Shown piece after piece: positions 27,901 to 36,651 of a stretch of DNA of 64,000 bases. The position numbers and the translations under genes are program-made. The notes beneath the pieces were generated by a model. It was given only the letters and a program-made list of their open reading frames with translations, was not told where the DNA came from and ran no database searches. Within the stretch, counting starts at the first letter, position 1. Every line of letters starts with the position of its first letter. Origin of the DNA: CAWJMF01 sp963843945 (GTDB taxonomy: Bacteria; Vulcanimicrobiota; Vulcanimicrobiia; Vulcanimicrobiales; Vulcanimicrobiaceae); assembly GCA_963843945.1 (NCBI GenBank), contig CAWJMF010000002.1:310001-374000 (forward strand), in the 5' to 3' direction.

Positions 27901-29156
27901 AGCGAGCCTGCGGAGATGAAGATGTACGTCCAGCCGGCGCAGGCGACGAGCGCCGGAAGCGGATACAACCACATCCGGTAGGGTGCCCGCGGACCGCGGG
28001 CGCGCAGGACGAAGAGCGCGACGACTTGCCCGAGATTCTGGATCACGACGATGGCGGCGGTCAAGGCCGCGATGACGTCGCCGAGCGGAAAGAAGCAGGC
28101 GGGGAGTGCGAGCAAACCGAGGGTGAGGAGGGCGACGTGCGGGAAGCGCCCGGAGCGCTCCAGCGCCGCGAACGGTTTGAGAAAGACGCCGTCCACCGCG
28201 GCGGCGTACGGGATGCGCGAAGCGCCGAGCAAATTGCCGAAGGTCGAAGCGAACGCCGTGATCAGGATCGCGATCGTTCCGATGCGCGCCGCCCAGCGAC
28301 CCCAGGTGCGCTCGAGGACGGTCGAAGCGACGTAGTTGGCGCCGGCCGGCGCCGCGCCGCCCGGCGCGGCGGGCACGAGCTCTTGCCAGCGCACGACCCC
28401 GAGGACGCCGACTTGCAGGGCGACGTACAAGACGGCGATGCCGAGCACCGAAATGACGATCGAACGCGGCAAGGTGCGTGCCGGCGCGCGCACCTCATCG
28501 CCGAGCAGACAGGATTGCGCGTATCCGAAGTAATCGTAGAGCGTGATGACGAGCGCCGGACCGAGTCCCGCTAAGAGGGTCGAGCCGACCGGCGCCGCTC
28601 GATCGAACGAGAGCGCTTGCGTGACGTTCAGGTGCGTCATCGCGGCGGCGATCACCGCACCGAGGGTTGCGATCGCGACCGCCGCGAACGCGAAACTCGT
28701 CGCGGCGACGGCGCCGATCGGGCGGTACAGCAAGGCCAACGTGAGGATGCCGATCGTCGCAGCTACGACGCCTTGCACGTGCGCGTCGCTCGCCAGGGGC
28801 GGCCAGAGGTAACCGGCGTACTGGGCGAAGCCAATGTAGCCCGTCGCTAACAGCAGCGGCACCGAGAGAACGGTCTGCCAGGTAAACAGAAACGCGAGGA
28901 GCCGGCCGAAGCGCTCGCGCCCGAACGTCTCGAGGAGGTAGACGTACGTGCCGCCCGAGCCCGGAAAGCGCGAGGCAAGCTCGGCCCAAACGAGCCCGTC
29001 GCAAAGGGCGACGAGCGCGCCCGCAATCCACGCCGCGAGCGCAATGCTGCCGTGCAGGTTCGCAAGGACGAGCGGAATGGTGATCAGCGGGCCGATCCCG
29101 ATCATCGTGATGACGTTGACCGCAATCGCGCCGCGCAGCCCGAGCCCGCGAATCAT
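24927..29156 (-). CDS. APC-family permease fused to a GH35 beta-galactosidase-like domain
   Basis: One uninterrupted 1409-residue frame. Residues 1 to about 445 are an amino acid-polyamine-organocation permease with twelve hydrophobic segments (ITMIGIGPLITIPL, FPGSGGTYVYLLE, LYDYFGYAQSCLLGDEV). Residues about 452-475 form a further hydrophobic stretch (LALAVLAALAFARPAEAA) resembling a signal peptide. From about 480 a GH35 glycosidase begins: GINTLDLYVPWNWHE, RPGPVIRNEW, GGYPAWLL. The nucleophile Glu lies in MLSEFQAGWL (about 752). At the acid/base position the usual ENEYG reads DDDQG. The last 600 residues are beta-rich. With the extra segment the glycosidase would face outside, so the protein may couple sugar release to uptake. 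Topology and coupling are inference. Confidence 0.8.
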   Translation of the reverse strand: MIRGLGLRGAIAVNVITMIGIGPLITIPLVLANLHGSIALAAWIAGALVALCDGLVWAELASRFPGSGGTYVYLLETFGRERFGRLLAFLFTWQTVLSVPLLLATGYIGFAQYAGYLWPPLASDAHVQGVVAATIGILTLALLYRPIGAVAATSFAFAAVAIATLGAVIAAAMTHLNVTQALSFDRAAPVGSTLLAGLGPALVITLYDYFGYAQSCLLGDEVRAPARTLPRSIVISVLGIAVLYVALQVGVLGVVRWQELVPAAPGGAAPAGANYVASTVLERTWGRWAARIGTIAILITAFASTFGNLLGASRIPYAAAVDGVFLKPFAALERSGRFPHVALLTLGLLALPACFFPLGDVIAALTAAIVVIQNLGQVVALFVLRARGPRAPYRMWLYPLPALVACAGWTYIFISAGSLPIAFGLLTLAAGILVFLARARLRAEWPFALRSAAPLALAVLAALAFARPAEAAWGSSAIVERRGEPIFTVDGKPFFVYGAAFFYERLPRDRWEPSMRALHALGINTLDLYVPWNWHELSDGNFDFDGRTGPRRDLREVLRLARGFGFRIIVRPGPVIRNEWRNGGYPAWLLQRPEYGMPLHDLLEGRYPPTATLQNARSDDAAAEWLANATHLYYARRWLERALHEFDANSSDVIAVALDDDQGAYLDNDTWPAPHLHAYLEWLERVVHGVTGPLEPVFINTYQMKVTASSPVWAMGNWYQSDAYLLGEHDRAQLEFSTGLLQTRPHQPVMLSEFQAGWLEQPGDIRPRPADPSNTLLAIATMLGMGARGIINFPAQDTLYPSGMEAPFANAFYAWDAALELDDAPAARAAPTAAVGHFIAAFGRSLAAAAPVDDIALGYPVAAYGDVSPSDAVVARIAQRTIEAQQACRALSLSCRVVDLRFSDDATLRRYQLVAIPDWSEASASMPPFESGVTAKLARYRSAGGNVVFLRAGSDAGDLRTALLAAGVRPEIRNAPGASFARSHDGQLDGYLFIPNYGEQPLELRDVAVRIDAQRELRIPRIVVPGRDLILSPINLRAQIFDRLLGPKPPLRLAYTDCPIRVFATPPVALAGPDPAAQARACRFHFDSGADVWFDPGPSQPALAAGRTTGLPIRHDAILPGGPSPEPVATHAAVVRRSDLYREGSEAVILQNAFVRLVISPEAGARAFVFEDLATQRSIFTTVGAMRDDVAPEPPLSNSDRIAKYTHQFPAGAFNRSYAVETLASGARAVVRLSYTAPDLGSPTSTEALETVRFVHTVTLEPDARTFSLDERALFGAGETPPDGRRAVSVSSLAVGAARDMHSVYLLLPEPELFVAHATRRVTGGAFGLYDADSGELATLAWRGESVEQADILEHDYSVVTRLTLAPGATSHLEYGYLRAPNLAAARAALDAAARAAQGQPTAFANSAR

Positions 29157-29194
29157 TGCCAGGAGCGTTCGCTGCCTTGCGCGCAGTCCATCTC

Positions 29195-30230
29195 ATGGCA
29201 AGCGAACTGGCGCGGCTCCTCAAGCTGCAGGGCGATCTTCACATCGACTTCGTGGACTCGCCCGCGCTCCGCGGAAACGCACTCGGCGATCCGGCGCGGC
29301 GTCCGCTGGCGGTCTACCTGCCGCCCGGCTACGACGCCGAAGGTTCGGCGCGTTTCCCCGTGCTGTACGTGTTGCACGGCTATACGGGCGACGTCGCGGC
29401 CCTCTGTTCCGCGCGGCCCTGGGAGACGAACGTCTTCCAATGGGCCGACCGTTTGATCGCGAGCGGCACGATGCGTCCGGCAATTCTCGCCGTGGTCGAC
29501 GGCTTCACGCGCTTCGGCGGCTCGCAATATATGGATTCGATCCATAACGGTGACTACGCAACGTACGTCGTACGCGACGCGATCGGTCACGTAGATGCGC
29601 GGTACCGGACGATCCCGCACGAGGGTGGACGAGCCGTCCTCGGCAAGTCGTCGGGCGGGTTCGGTTCTCTCCATTTGGTCATGACGCAGCCGGGCTATTT
29701 CGCAGCCTTTGCCTCGCACAGCGGCGACGCGTACTTCAGGATGGCCGCGGTGCCGCTGTTCGCGCCCGCGCAACGGACGCTCGAGAAGTTCGGCGGCGAC
29801 ATCGCGGCGTTCGTCGAGCGATTTTGAGGCCAAGACCAAACGCTCCGATGCCGAGTATGCGACGATCGAACTCCTGGGCTACACCGCCGCCTACTCGCCG
29901 CGTGCGGCGGAAGCCTTCGCGCTCGATTTGCCGTTCGACCTAAGGAGCGGCGCGATCCGGGAGGACGTGTTCGCGCGCTGGTTGGCGTTCGACCCGGTCG
30001 AGATGTGCCTGCGCAAGCAGCCCGAGCTGGCGCGACTGCGGCTGCGCTATGTCGACTGCGGCCGCAAAGACGAATACGCCCTCGACATCGGCGCGCGAGT
30101 CTTGGTCGGACGCTTGCGCGAGATGGGTCTGGAAACGCGCCACGAGGAGTTCGACGACGACCACCGCAACGTCGGATACCGGTACGCCGTTTCACTGCCG
30201 GCGCTCGCCGACGCTCTGGAGGTGCGATGA
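29195..30230 (+). CDS. Esterase D/PF00756-type alpha/beta hydrolase, one frameshift
   Basis: About 344 residues after removing one T from the TTTT run near 29822-29826. Blocks: PLAVYLPPGYDAEG, FPVLYVLHGYTGD, AVVDGFTRFGGSQY and the nucleophile elbow GKSSGGFGS; the catalytic His is probably in FDDDHRNVGY near the C-terminus, in the second frame. This family includes S-formylglutathione hydrolases, enterochelin esterases and mycolyltransferases; the exact substrate is unknown. Without correction the product would end at 29827 and lose the His. Start ATG 29195, divergent from the permease-glycosidase gene. Its TGA overlaps the next ATG. Confidence 0.78.
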
Positions 30231-30772
30231 GTTTTCTCGGGGTGATCTTGGGGCTCGTGATGCTGGCGCAGGCCGCGCCCGCGGCCTCTCCGTCGCCGGC
30301 CGCCGGCCCGAGTTTCAGCGACCGGAGCATCAAGTTCACCGCGCCCGAGGGATGGGTCAAGATCCCCGTTGCGACGCCCGACAGCACGACCGACCCGACG
30401 CTCGTCGCGATGTTCGTCAAGAACGTGGGCAAGCCGAATCAACGCATCATTCAGATCGTGGTGGAAGATTTCGACCTGGGGCTCACCCCGTTCGAGACCT
30501 CTCACGAGAGCGAGCTTCGCCAAAAAGTCGACAGCACGTTCGTTGACAAGAAAACGAAACTTACGCTGCCGAACGGCATGCCGGCATACTGGATACGCGT
30601 GTCACAGGGCAAGGAGCTCGGACAATTCACTCGGCGCTACGAATACGTGATCGTCGATCTCAAACGCGGCATCACGGTGAGTTACATCGGTCGTCAAGGC
30701 GACTTCGACGAGAAGGAAGCGCAAACGGCGCTCGCCGGCCTCGAAGTCGTGGTCTACCCCAACAACCCCTAG
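30227..30772 (+). CDS. Exported protein of unknown function
   Basis: A 181-residue protein with an N-terminal signal segment (FLGVILGLVMLAQAAPA) and a compact domain starting IKFTAPEGWVKIPV, with YWIRVSQGKELGQFTRRYEY. The pattern (a 'gWkvp' strand then alternating strands) recalls DcrB/PsbP-like periplasmic proteins, but I cannot assign it firmly. ATGA overlap with the esterase suggests joint expression. Confidence 0.62.
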   Translation: MSFLGVILGLVMLAQAAPAASPSPAAGPSFSDRSIKFTAPEGWVKIPVATPDSTTDPTLVAMFVKNVGKPNQRIIQIVVEDFDLGLTPFETSHESELRQKVDSTFVDKKTKLTLPNGMPAYWIRVSQGKELGQFTRRYEYVIVDLKRGITVSYIGRQGDFDEKEAQTALAGLEVVVYPNNP

Positions 30773-30779
30773 GGAAGCT

Positions 30780-31956
30780 CTAGCGCGCGCGGGCCGGCTC
30801 GAGCGACACGTCGAGCGCGCGGCGCAGGTCGTCGACGAGGTCGGAAGCGTCTTCGATTCCCACCGAGAGGCGCAGCAGCGCGTCGGTGATGCCGCGCCGT
30901 TCGCGTTCTTCTTGCGGAATCGAGCCATGCGTCATGCGTGCCGGGTGGCAGATGAGCGATTCGACTCCGCCCAAGCTTTCGGCCAGGCTAAATAAGCGCG
31001 TGCTTTTGGCGAAGGCGTAGGCGCGCGCGACCGGCCCGCGCGGCGTGAAGGAGACCATGCCGCCGAAACCCCGCATCTGCCGCTTGGCCAGAGCGTGACC
31101 GGGATGCGGACGCTAAGCCCGGATAGTGAACGGCCGCGACGTCGTCGCGCGACTGCAGGAATTCGGCGACCGCGTGGGCGTTGCGCTCGTGCTCGCGCAT
31201 GCGTAGGGCCAGCGTCTTGGCGCCGCGCATGACGAGCCACGCGTCCATCGGACCGGGAACGCCGCCGACGGCGTTTTGGTGGAACTTGATGCTCTCGGCG
31301 ATGGCCGGGTCGTCGGTGAGTGCGGCGCCGCCGACGGCGTCGCTGTGGCCGCCGATGTACTTCGTCGTCGAGTAGACGGTAACGTCGGCGCCGAGGCGCA
31401 GCGGCGACTGGAAGTATGGCGTTGCGAAGGTGTTGTCGACCACGAGAACCTGACCGGGTCGCTTCATGGCCGCGAGCGCAGCGATGTCGACGAGTTTGAG
31501 CAGCGGATTGGTCGGCGTCTCGACCCAAATCATCTTCGTTTCGGCGCGCAGCGCGGCACGCGCCGCGGCGGCGTCTCCGAGATCGACGAAGCTGAAGGTC
31601 AAGCCGTAGCGCGTCAGCACCCGGGCGAAGAGGCGGTACGTGCCGCCGTAGAGGTCGTCGCCGACGACGACGTGGTCGCCGGCCGACAAGAGGTTCATCA
31701 CGGCCGACGTCGCCGCCATCCCGCTCGCGAAGGCGCTGCAGAACGCAGCTTCTTCGAGCGCGGCGAGCTGGCGTTCGAGCGCGAGCCGCGTGGGATTGAT
31801 CGTGCGGCTGTAGTCGAAGCCTTTGTGCTCCCCGACCGCGCTCTGCGTGTAGGTCGAGGTTTGATAGATCGGGACGATGGTCGCTCCCGTCGCGGGGTCG
31901 GCCGCTTGTCCGGCGTGAATCGCGCGGGTCGCGAAGCCCTCGGAGGTGCCGCTCAC
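30780..31956 (-). CDS. Cystathionine gamma-synthase/gamma-lyase family PLP enzyme, one frameshift
   Basis: About 391 residues after removing one extra base near 31108. PLP-dependent Cys/Met-metabolism enzyme: GFATRAIHAGQ, SSYTQS-like TSTYTQSAVGEHKGFDYSR, the PLP lysine in STTKYIGGHSDAV, and after the shift HPGHALAKRQMRGFGGMVSF-type C-terminal blocks. The break is between HYPGLAS and HPGH. GTG 31956 overlaps the TGA of the cystathionine beta-synthase gene. With that partner, gamma-lyase (cystathionine to cysteine) is likely, though synthase activity cannot be excluded from sequence. Confidence 0.87.
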
Positions 31957-33345
31957 TTCCGCTGCGTCGCGACGGCGGAGAGAAACGAGATGATGTCTTG
32001 GCGCGTCACGACGCCGATCGGCCTCCCGCTCTCGGTGACCAGAATCGCGGCGCTTTCGATGCGTGAGCAGCTTATAGGCGCGATCGATCTCCGCCGAGGT
32101 CTCGAGCGCGGGGAAAGGCCTGCCCATGACCTCGCGAACCGGCTTGTGAATCAAGTCCGATTGCGCGAAGACGGCCTGCATGACCGCGACGTCGTTGATG
32201 CTGCCGACGATTTCGCTGCCGCGAATGACCGGCAGCTGCGAGATCTCGTAGCTGCGCAACAGGTCGAGGGCGTGCTTGACGACGTCGTCGTCTTTGACGG
32301 TGATCAGCGGCGGAAGCGGTTCCTTGCTGCGCAACACGTCGCCCACGGTCGCACTGCGCTTGCCTTCGGCGAGGAAGCCGTTTGCGATCATCCACTCGTC
32401 GTTGAAGATCTTCGACATGTAGCCGCGGCCGCTATCGGGGAAGATAACGACGAGAACGCTCTCGGCGGGGAGGGTCTTCGCGACGCGCGCTGCCGCGACG
32501 GCGGCCGTGCCGGACGAACCACCCACGAGCAGTCCCTCTTCGCGCGCGATCCGGCGCGCCATCAAGAACGACTCGCGGTCGGAGACGCGCTGCACTTCGT
32601 CGATGACGCGCATGTCGACGGTCTCCGGCAGATAGGCCATGCCGATGCCCTCGACCGCGTACGACTTCGCGGTATCGCCGGAATAGATCGAACCTTCGGG
32701 ATCGGCGCCGACGACGCGAATCGCGGGGTTGCGTTCCTTGAGAAAGCGCGCCGTTCCGGAAATCGTGCCGCCCGTGCCGATGCCCGAAACGAGATGCGTG
32801 ATCGTTCCGGCGGTTTGCTCCCAAATCTCCGGCCCGGTCGTCTCGTAGTGGGCGTCGGGGTTGGCGTGGTTGTGCCATTGATTGGGCATGAACGCGCCGG
32901 GAATTTCGGCGACCAACCGGTTTGCCACGCCATAGTACGATTCGGGCGAATCGGACGGCACGCTCGTGGGCGTGATGACGACGTCGGCGCCGTACGCGCG
33001 CAACAGATCGATCTTTTCCTTCGACATCTTGTCGGGCATCACCAAGATGCAACGGTAACCGCGAATCGCCGCCGCCATGGCGAGGCCCGTGCCGGTGTTG
33101 CCGCTGGTCGCCTCGACGATCGTGGCGCCGGGCTTGAGCAAGCCGTGCTCTTCCGCGTCGCGCAGCATGGCGACGGCCGGCCGGTCCTTTACGCTCCCGC
33201 CGGGGTTGACGTATTCCACTTTGGCTAGGACGAGCGGGGCCGCGCCGTCTATAACCCGCCGCAGGCGGATCAGCGGGGTGCGTCCCACCGCCTCGAGGGC
33301 GCTTTCGAAATATTGAGCCTTGCGCAGCGCGTCGGCGGTTGCCAT
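31953..33345 (-). CDS. Cystathionine beta-synthase with C-terminal CBS domains, one frameshift
   Basis: About 463 residues after removing one extra base near 32062. The PLP domain has NPGGSVKDRPA (PLP lysine), EATSGNTGTGLAMA and GIGTGGTISGTARFLKE; the C-terminal 130 residues form two CBS domains (PPLITVKDDDVVKHALDLL, GRPFPALETSAEIDRAY). It condenses serine and homocysteine to cystathionine. The shift lies inside the second CBS domain, and the restored frame ends QDIISFLSAVATQRK at 31953. ATG 33345 follows GGAGG. Together with the next gene it forms a reverse transsulfuration pair. Confidence 0.88.
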
Positions 33346-33445
33346 CGTTCCTCCCGGTTGTCTCCTCGAATTGGCTTTCGCTTCCGCGGCTGAATCTCAT
33401 CGGCGGCCGGGGCGGTTCTACCATACGACGGAGGAGGAGGTTCGA

Positions 33446-33799
33446 ATGGCAACCGATTTTCGCAGCGGCAAAGAGTTCCCGAGGCGCGGGCGCGACGAGG
33501 CCGGAGGCTTTCTCTGGCTGCTCCGCGTGTTCGACAAGGCGCGGGCCTCGGCCGCAGGAACGATTCACGACTACATTTATCCATGCCCGATGGACAAGGG
33601 CGTCTTCGAGCGCTGGGGCATCACGCCGGCGCAGTTCGACGAAGCGATCCGGACGCGGCGCAGCGACGGCGAGATCCTCGCATGGCTCGCGGAGCGCGTC
33701 AGCGACGAGCGGCGCGAAGCGGCGAACGCCTGGCTGCGAGACGAGAAGAGCGGCAACCTCGACCGGCAAGACTCCGAAGAAGGCGTTGTGGCGGCCTAA
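33446..33799 (+). CDS. DUF5069 family protein
   Basis: A 117-residue protein with the DUF5069 pattern: WLLRVFDKARASAAGTIHDY, YPCPMDKGVFERWGI and SDGEILAWLAERV. Function unknown. A very strong GGAGGAGGAGG stands 5 bases before the ATG at 33446, predicting high translation. Divergent from the cystathionine beta-synthase gene. Confidence 0.78.
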   Translation: MATDFRSGKEFPRRGRDEAGGFLWLLRVFDKARASAAGTIHDYIYPCPMDKGVFERWGITPAQFDEAIRTRRSDGEILAWLAERVSDERREAANAWLRDEKSGNLDRQDSEEGVVAA

Positions 33800-33816
33800 C
33801 TCAAAAGCGCGCGGAC

Positions 33817-34155
33817 ATGAAGGTCGCGCGTTTTTCTCTCACCGTCGCGCTTGCATTCGTGCTGTCGAGTTGCGGCCCGGCGGCGCCGCCGGGCGGCAGT
33901 TACGGCACGCTCTCCGGTTACGTGAAGGACGCGTCAAGCGGCCTGCCGGTCCCGGGCGCCATCGTCAGCGTCTCGGTCATCAATTCGAGTCCGACGGGAA
34001 GCGACGGCAAATACACCGTTTATCCGGTTCCGACCGGCCCTTATACGGCAATCACGGCGACTGCCCCGAACTATCAACCGTACAATAACGCGACGGGCGG
34101 CATGGTCTCGCCCGGCCAAGTCATCAACCAAGACATTCTGATGACGCACAGCTGA
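33817..34155 (+). CDS. Small lipoprotein with carboxypeptidase-regulatory-like beta domain
   Basis: A 112-residue lipoprotein: signal MKVARFSLTVALAFVLSSC with the lipobox Cys at residue 19, then one carboxypeptidase-D-regulatory-like beta sandwich (GTLSGYVKDASSGLPVPGA, GSDGKYTVYPVPTGPY). Such domains bind surfaces or sugars. The glycerate kinase gene begins at the base after its stop. Confidence 0.72.
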   Translation: MKVARFSLTVALAFVLSSCGPAAPPGGSYGTLSGYVKDASSGLPVPGAIVSVSVINSSPTGSDGKYTVYPVPTGPYTAITATAPNYQPYNNATGGMVSPGQVINQDILMTHS

Positions 34156-35289
34156 TTGCCGGCCGTCGTCATCGCGCCGGACAAGTTCAAGGGGAGCTTG
34201 ACGGCGCTCGAGGCGGCGGCGGCGATCGAGCGAGGCCTCCGGAAGGCGTTCGGTTCGGCCCTCGAGTTTCGCACCGTGCCGATGGCGGACGGCGGCGAGG
34301 GAACCGTCGACGCGTTCTTGGCGACCGGCGCGCGGCGCGTTACGCGGGCCGTGCGCGGTCCGCTCGGTGAACCGGTCGAAGCGGCCTTTGCGCTGGCAGG
34401 CTCGACGGCGATCGTCGAGATGGCAGCCGCGTCCGGACTGCAACTCGTGGCTGCGGCGCAGCGCGATCCGCTGCGCGCGACGAGCTACGGCACCGGGGAA
34501 TTGATCGAAGCCGCGCTCGACGCCGGTGCCCGGCGCATCGTCGTCGGGATCGGCGGGAGCGCCACGAACGACGGCGGAGCCGGTCTGCTGGAAGCGCTGG
34601 GCGCACGTTTTCTGGATGCCGGCGAGCGCGAATTGCCGCCGGGTGGGGCCGCGCTCGCAGCGCTCGCGCGCATCGATCTCTCCGGTTTCGATCGGCGGAT
34701 TGCGGGCGCTCGCATCGAGGTTGCGGCCGACGTGGCGAACCCGCTGACCGGAGCGAACGGCGCGAGTGCCATCTTCGGGCCGCAAAAAGGCGCTTCCACA
34801 GCGGCGATCGCGCAACTCGACGCTGCGCTCGTGCATTTCGCGGACGTCGCGGCCGCCTTGCTCGGCCGCGATCTGCGAGCGCTTCCCGGCGCCGGCGCAG
34901 CCGGCGGACTCGGCTTCGGCCTCCTGGCCTTCGCCGGCGCTCAGTTGCGGCCGGGCGTCGACATCGTGGCGGAACTTCGCGGCCTCGATCGCGCGCTCGA
35001 GGGTGCGCGCTGGTGCTTCACCGGCGAAGGCAGCCTCGATGCGCAGACGCTCGGCGGGAAAACGGTCGACGGCGTCGCGCGCCACGCCAGCGCGTGCGGA
35101 GTTCGCACCGTCGCCTTCGCCGGGCGCGTCGACGCCGCTGCAGCAGCTCAGCTTGCAACCCGCGGCATCACGACGGTTCCGCTCTCCGATCCGCCGCTGG
35201 AGTTGAGCGAGTCCGTACGGCGTGCGCCCGAGCTTCTCGAGCGCGCGGCCACCTTGGCGGGCGAACGCATCGCTCGCGGGGCGCTGTAA
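34156..35289 (+). CDS. Glycerate kinase (GlxK/GarK family)
   Basis: A 377-residue glycerate 2-kinase-type enzyme, phosphorylating D-glycerate for glycolysis. Blocks: VVIAPDKFKGSLTALEA, PMADGGEGTVDAF, GIGGSATNDGGAGLLEALG, FGPQKGA and GEGSLDAQTLGGKTVDGVA. Start TTG 34156 gives the family's typical first residues, one base beyond the preceding TGA. The 2- versus 3-kinase specificity is not decided by sequence alone. Confidence 0.93.
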   Translation: MPAVVIAPDKFKGSLTALEAAAAIERGLRKAFGSALEFRTVPMADGGEGTVDAFLATGARRVTRAVRGPLGEPVEAAFALAGSTAIVEMAAASGLQLVAAAQRDPLRATSYGTGELIEAALDAGARRIVVGIGGSATNDGGAGLLEALGARFLDAGERELPPGGAALAALARIDLSGFDRRIAGARIEVAADVANPLTGANGASAIFGPQKGASTAAIAQLDAALVHFADVAAALLGRDLRALPGAGAAGGLGFGLLAFAGAQLRPGVDIVAELRGLDRALEGARWCFTGEGSLDAQTLGGKTVDGVARHASACGVRTVAFAGRVDAAAAAQLATRGITTVPLSDPPLELSESVRRAPELLERAATLAGERIARGAL

Positions 35290-35298
35290 CGAGGGCCG

Positions 35299-36651
35299 CT
35301 AGCCGCCCGTCGCCGCTTCGCGCACCGGTGCCGGTGACGTCGCCAATCGCACGAAAGAAGAGCGTTGCGCGACGTAGTCGTCGACGAGTTTCAAGACGAC
35401 GTCGGCGAGACGCTGCGGATCGTGACGGACGGTGTCGGTTTCGCTGATCACGCTGGCGCGCACCGCGCGAATGCCGAGCGCCTCGATAGCCGCCACGTCA
35501 GGCACGACCGGAATTTGTCCCTCTTCGGCGTAGGCCTCGAGGAGACGCTTGGGCGGTTCCTCGTTGACGATTGCATAGTCGCAAACGCGCGCCCCGGCCT
35601 GTTCGAGCAGCGTCTTGACGTGCTTCGAGGCGCTGAAGCCGTCGGTTTCGCCCGGTTGCGTCATGACGTTGCAGATGTACACTTTCGCGCAGCTCGCTTG
35701 GGCCACGGCTTCGGCGATGCGGTCGACCAGCACGTTGGGCAGGATGGAAGTGTAGAGGCTGCCCGGACCAAGGACGATCGCGTCCGCTTCCGCGATGGCG
35801 GTCAAGACTTCGGCCAGGGGCTCGACGCGCGCCGGTTCGAGCGTGAGCTTTGCGATCGGCGCGTGGCCCGAAGAGATCGTCGTTTCGCCGCGCGCGACCG
35901 TTCCATCGGCGTAGGTCGCGCAGAGGCGCACGCGTTCGAGCGTCGAGGGCAACACGCGGCCTTTGATGTTGAGGACGCGGCTCGACTCTTTGATCGCCCG
36001 GTCGAAGTTCCCGGTGATCCCGGTCATGGCGGCGAGGAACAAGTTGCCGAACGAATGCCCGGTGAGGCCTTCGCCTTCGCTGAAGCGATACCGGAAGAGG
36101 TCGGTAACCATCGCTTCGTCGTCGGCGAGCGCGACGAGACAGTTGCGAATGTCGCCCGGTGGAAGAATGCCGAGCTCTTTTTGGAGGCGACCCGAACTGC
36201 CGCCGTCGTCGCTCACGGTTACGACCGCGGTTAGATTCGTGGTGTAGCGTTTGAGGCCGCGCAGCAGGGTAGAAAGCCCCGTTCCGCCGCCGATCGCGAC
36301 GATCTTGTAGCCGCGGCGCAAGCGCATGTCGAGCAACGCATCGACGATGTTGTCTTGTCCGCGCATCGAAATGGCGCCCACGATCGAGTGAATCCATTGC
36401 CGCAAGCCGAGCGCGACGCAAACGGCGCCGAGTAAAATAAAGGCGTACGACAGCCACGACAGCGGCACGTCGAAGTCGTTGAAAAGTGAGTCGACCAGCT
36501 CGTTGACCCCCATGTTCGAGCCCTCGGCGGTCAGCCAACGCGAGATGCCGTTGACGATCAACACCGTGCCCACAACCGTCAGCAGGAGCCAGCGCTTGAC
36601 GCCGAGACCGGGGTAGAGCCAGCGGAAAAACCGCAGCGGGCCCGCGTTCAT
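35299..36651 (-). CDS. yvcK: YvcK/CofD-like gluconeogenesis factor with membrane anchor
   Basis: A 450-residue protein. The last 330 residues are the UPF0052/CofD-like fold: VAIGGGTGLSTLLRGLK, VTVSDDGGSSGRLQ, PPGDIRNCLVALAD, LTGHSFGNLFLAAM and GPGSLYTSILPN. The first 110 residues add two hydrophobic segments, so it is membrane-bound, unlike B. subtilis YvcK. The family supports growth on gluconeogenic carbon and cell-wall synthesis and binds UDP-sugars in B. subtilis. It follows rapZ with a 4-base overlap, as in many genomes. Confidence 0.88.
   Translation of the reverse strand: MNAGPLRFFRWLYPGLGVKRWLLLTVVGTVLIVNGISRWLTAEGSNMGVNELVDSLFNDFDVPLSWLSYAFILLGAVCVALGLRQWIHSIVGAISMRGQDNIVDALLDMRLRRGYKIVAIGGGTGLSTLLRGLKRYTTNLTAVVTVSDDGGSSGRLQKELGILPPGDIRNCLVALADDEAMVTDLFRYRFSEGEGLTGHSFGNLFLAAMTGITGNFDRAIKESSRVLNIKGRVLPSTLERVRLCATYADGTVARGETTISSGHAPIAKLTLEPARVEPLAEVLTAIAEADAIVLGPGSLYTSILPNVLVDRIAEAVAQASCAKVYICNVMTQPGETDGFSASKHVKTLLEQAGARVCDYAIVNEEPPKRLLEAYAEEGQIPVVPDVAAIEALGIRAVRASVISETDTVRHDPQRLADVVLKLVDDYVAQRSSFVRLATSPAPVREAATGG

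Noticed and set aside
31276..33228. A 650-residue open frame on the plus strand opposite the transsulfuration genes
   Set aside because: It is a by-product of codon bias in GC-rich DNA; the other strand encodes two well-conserved PLP enzymes.
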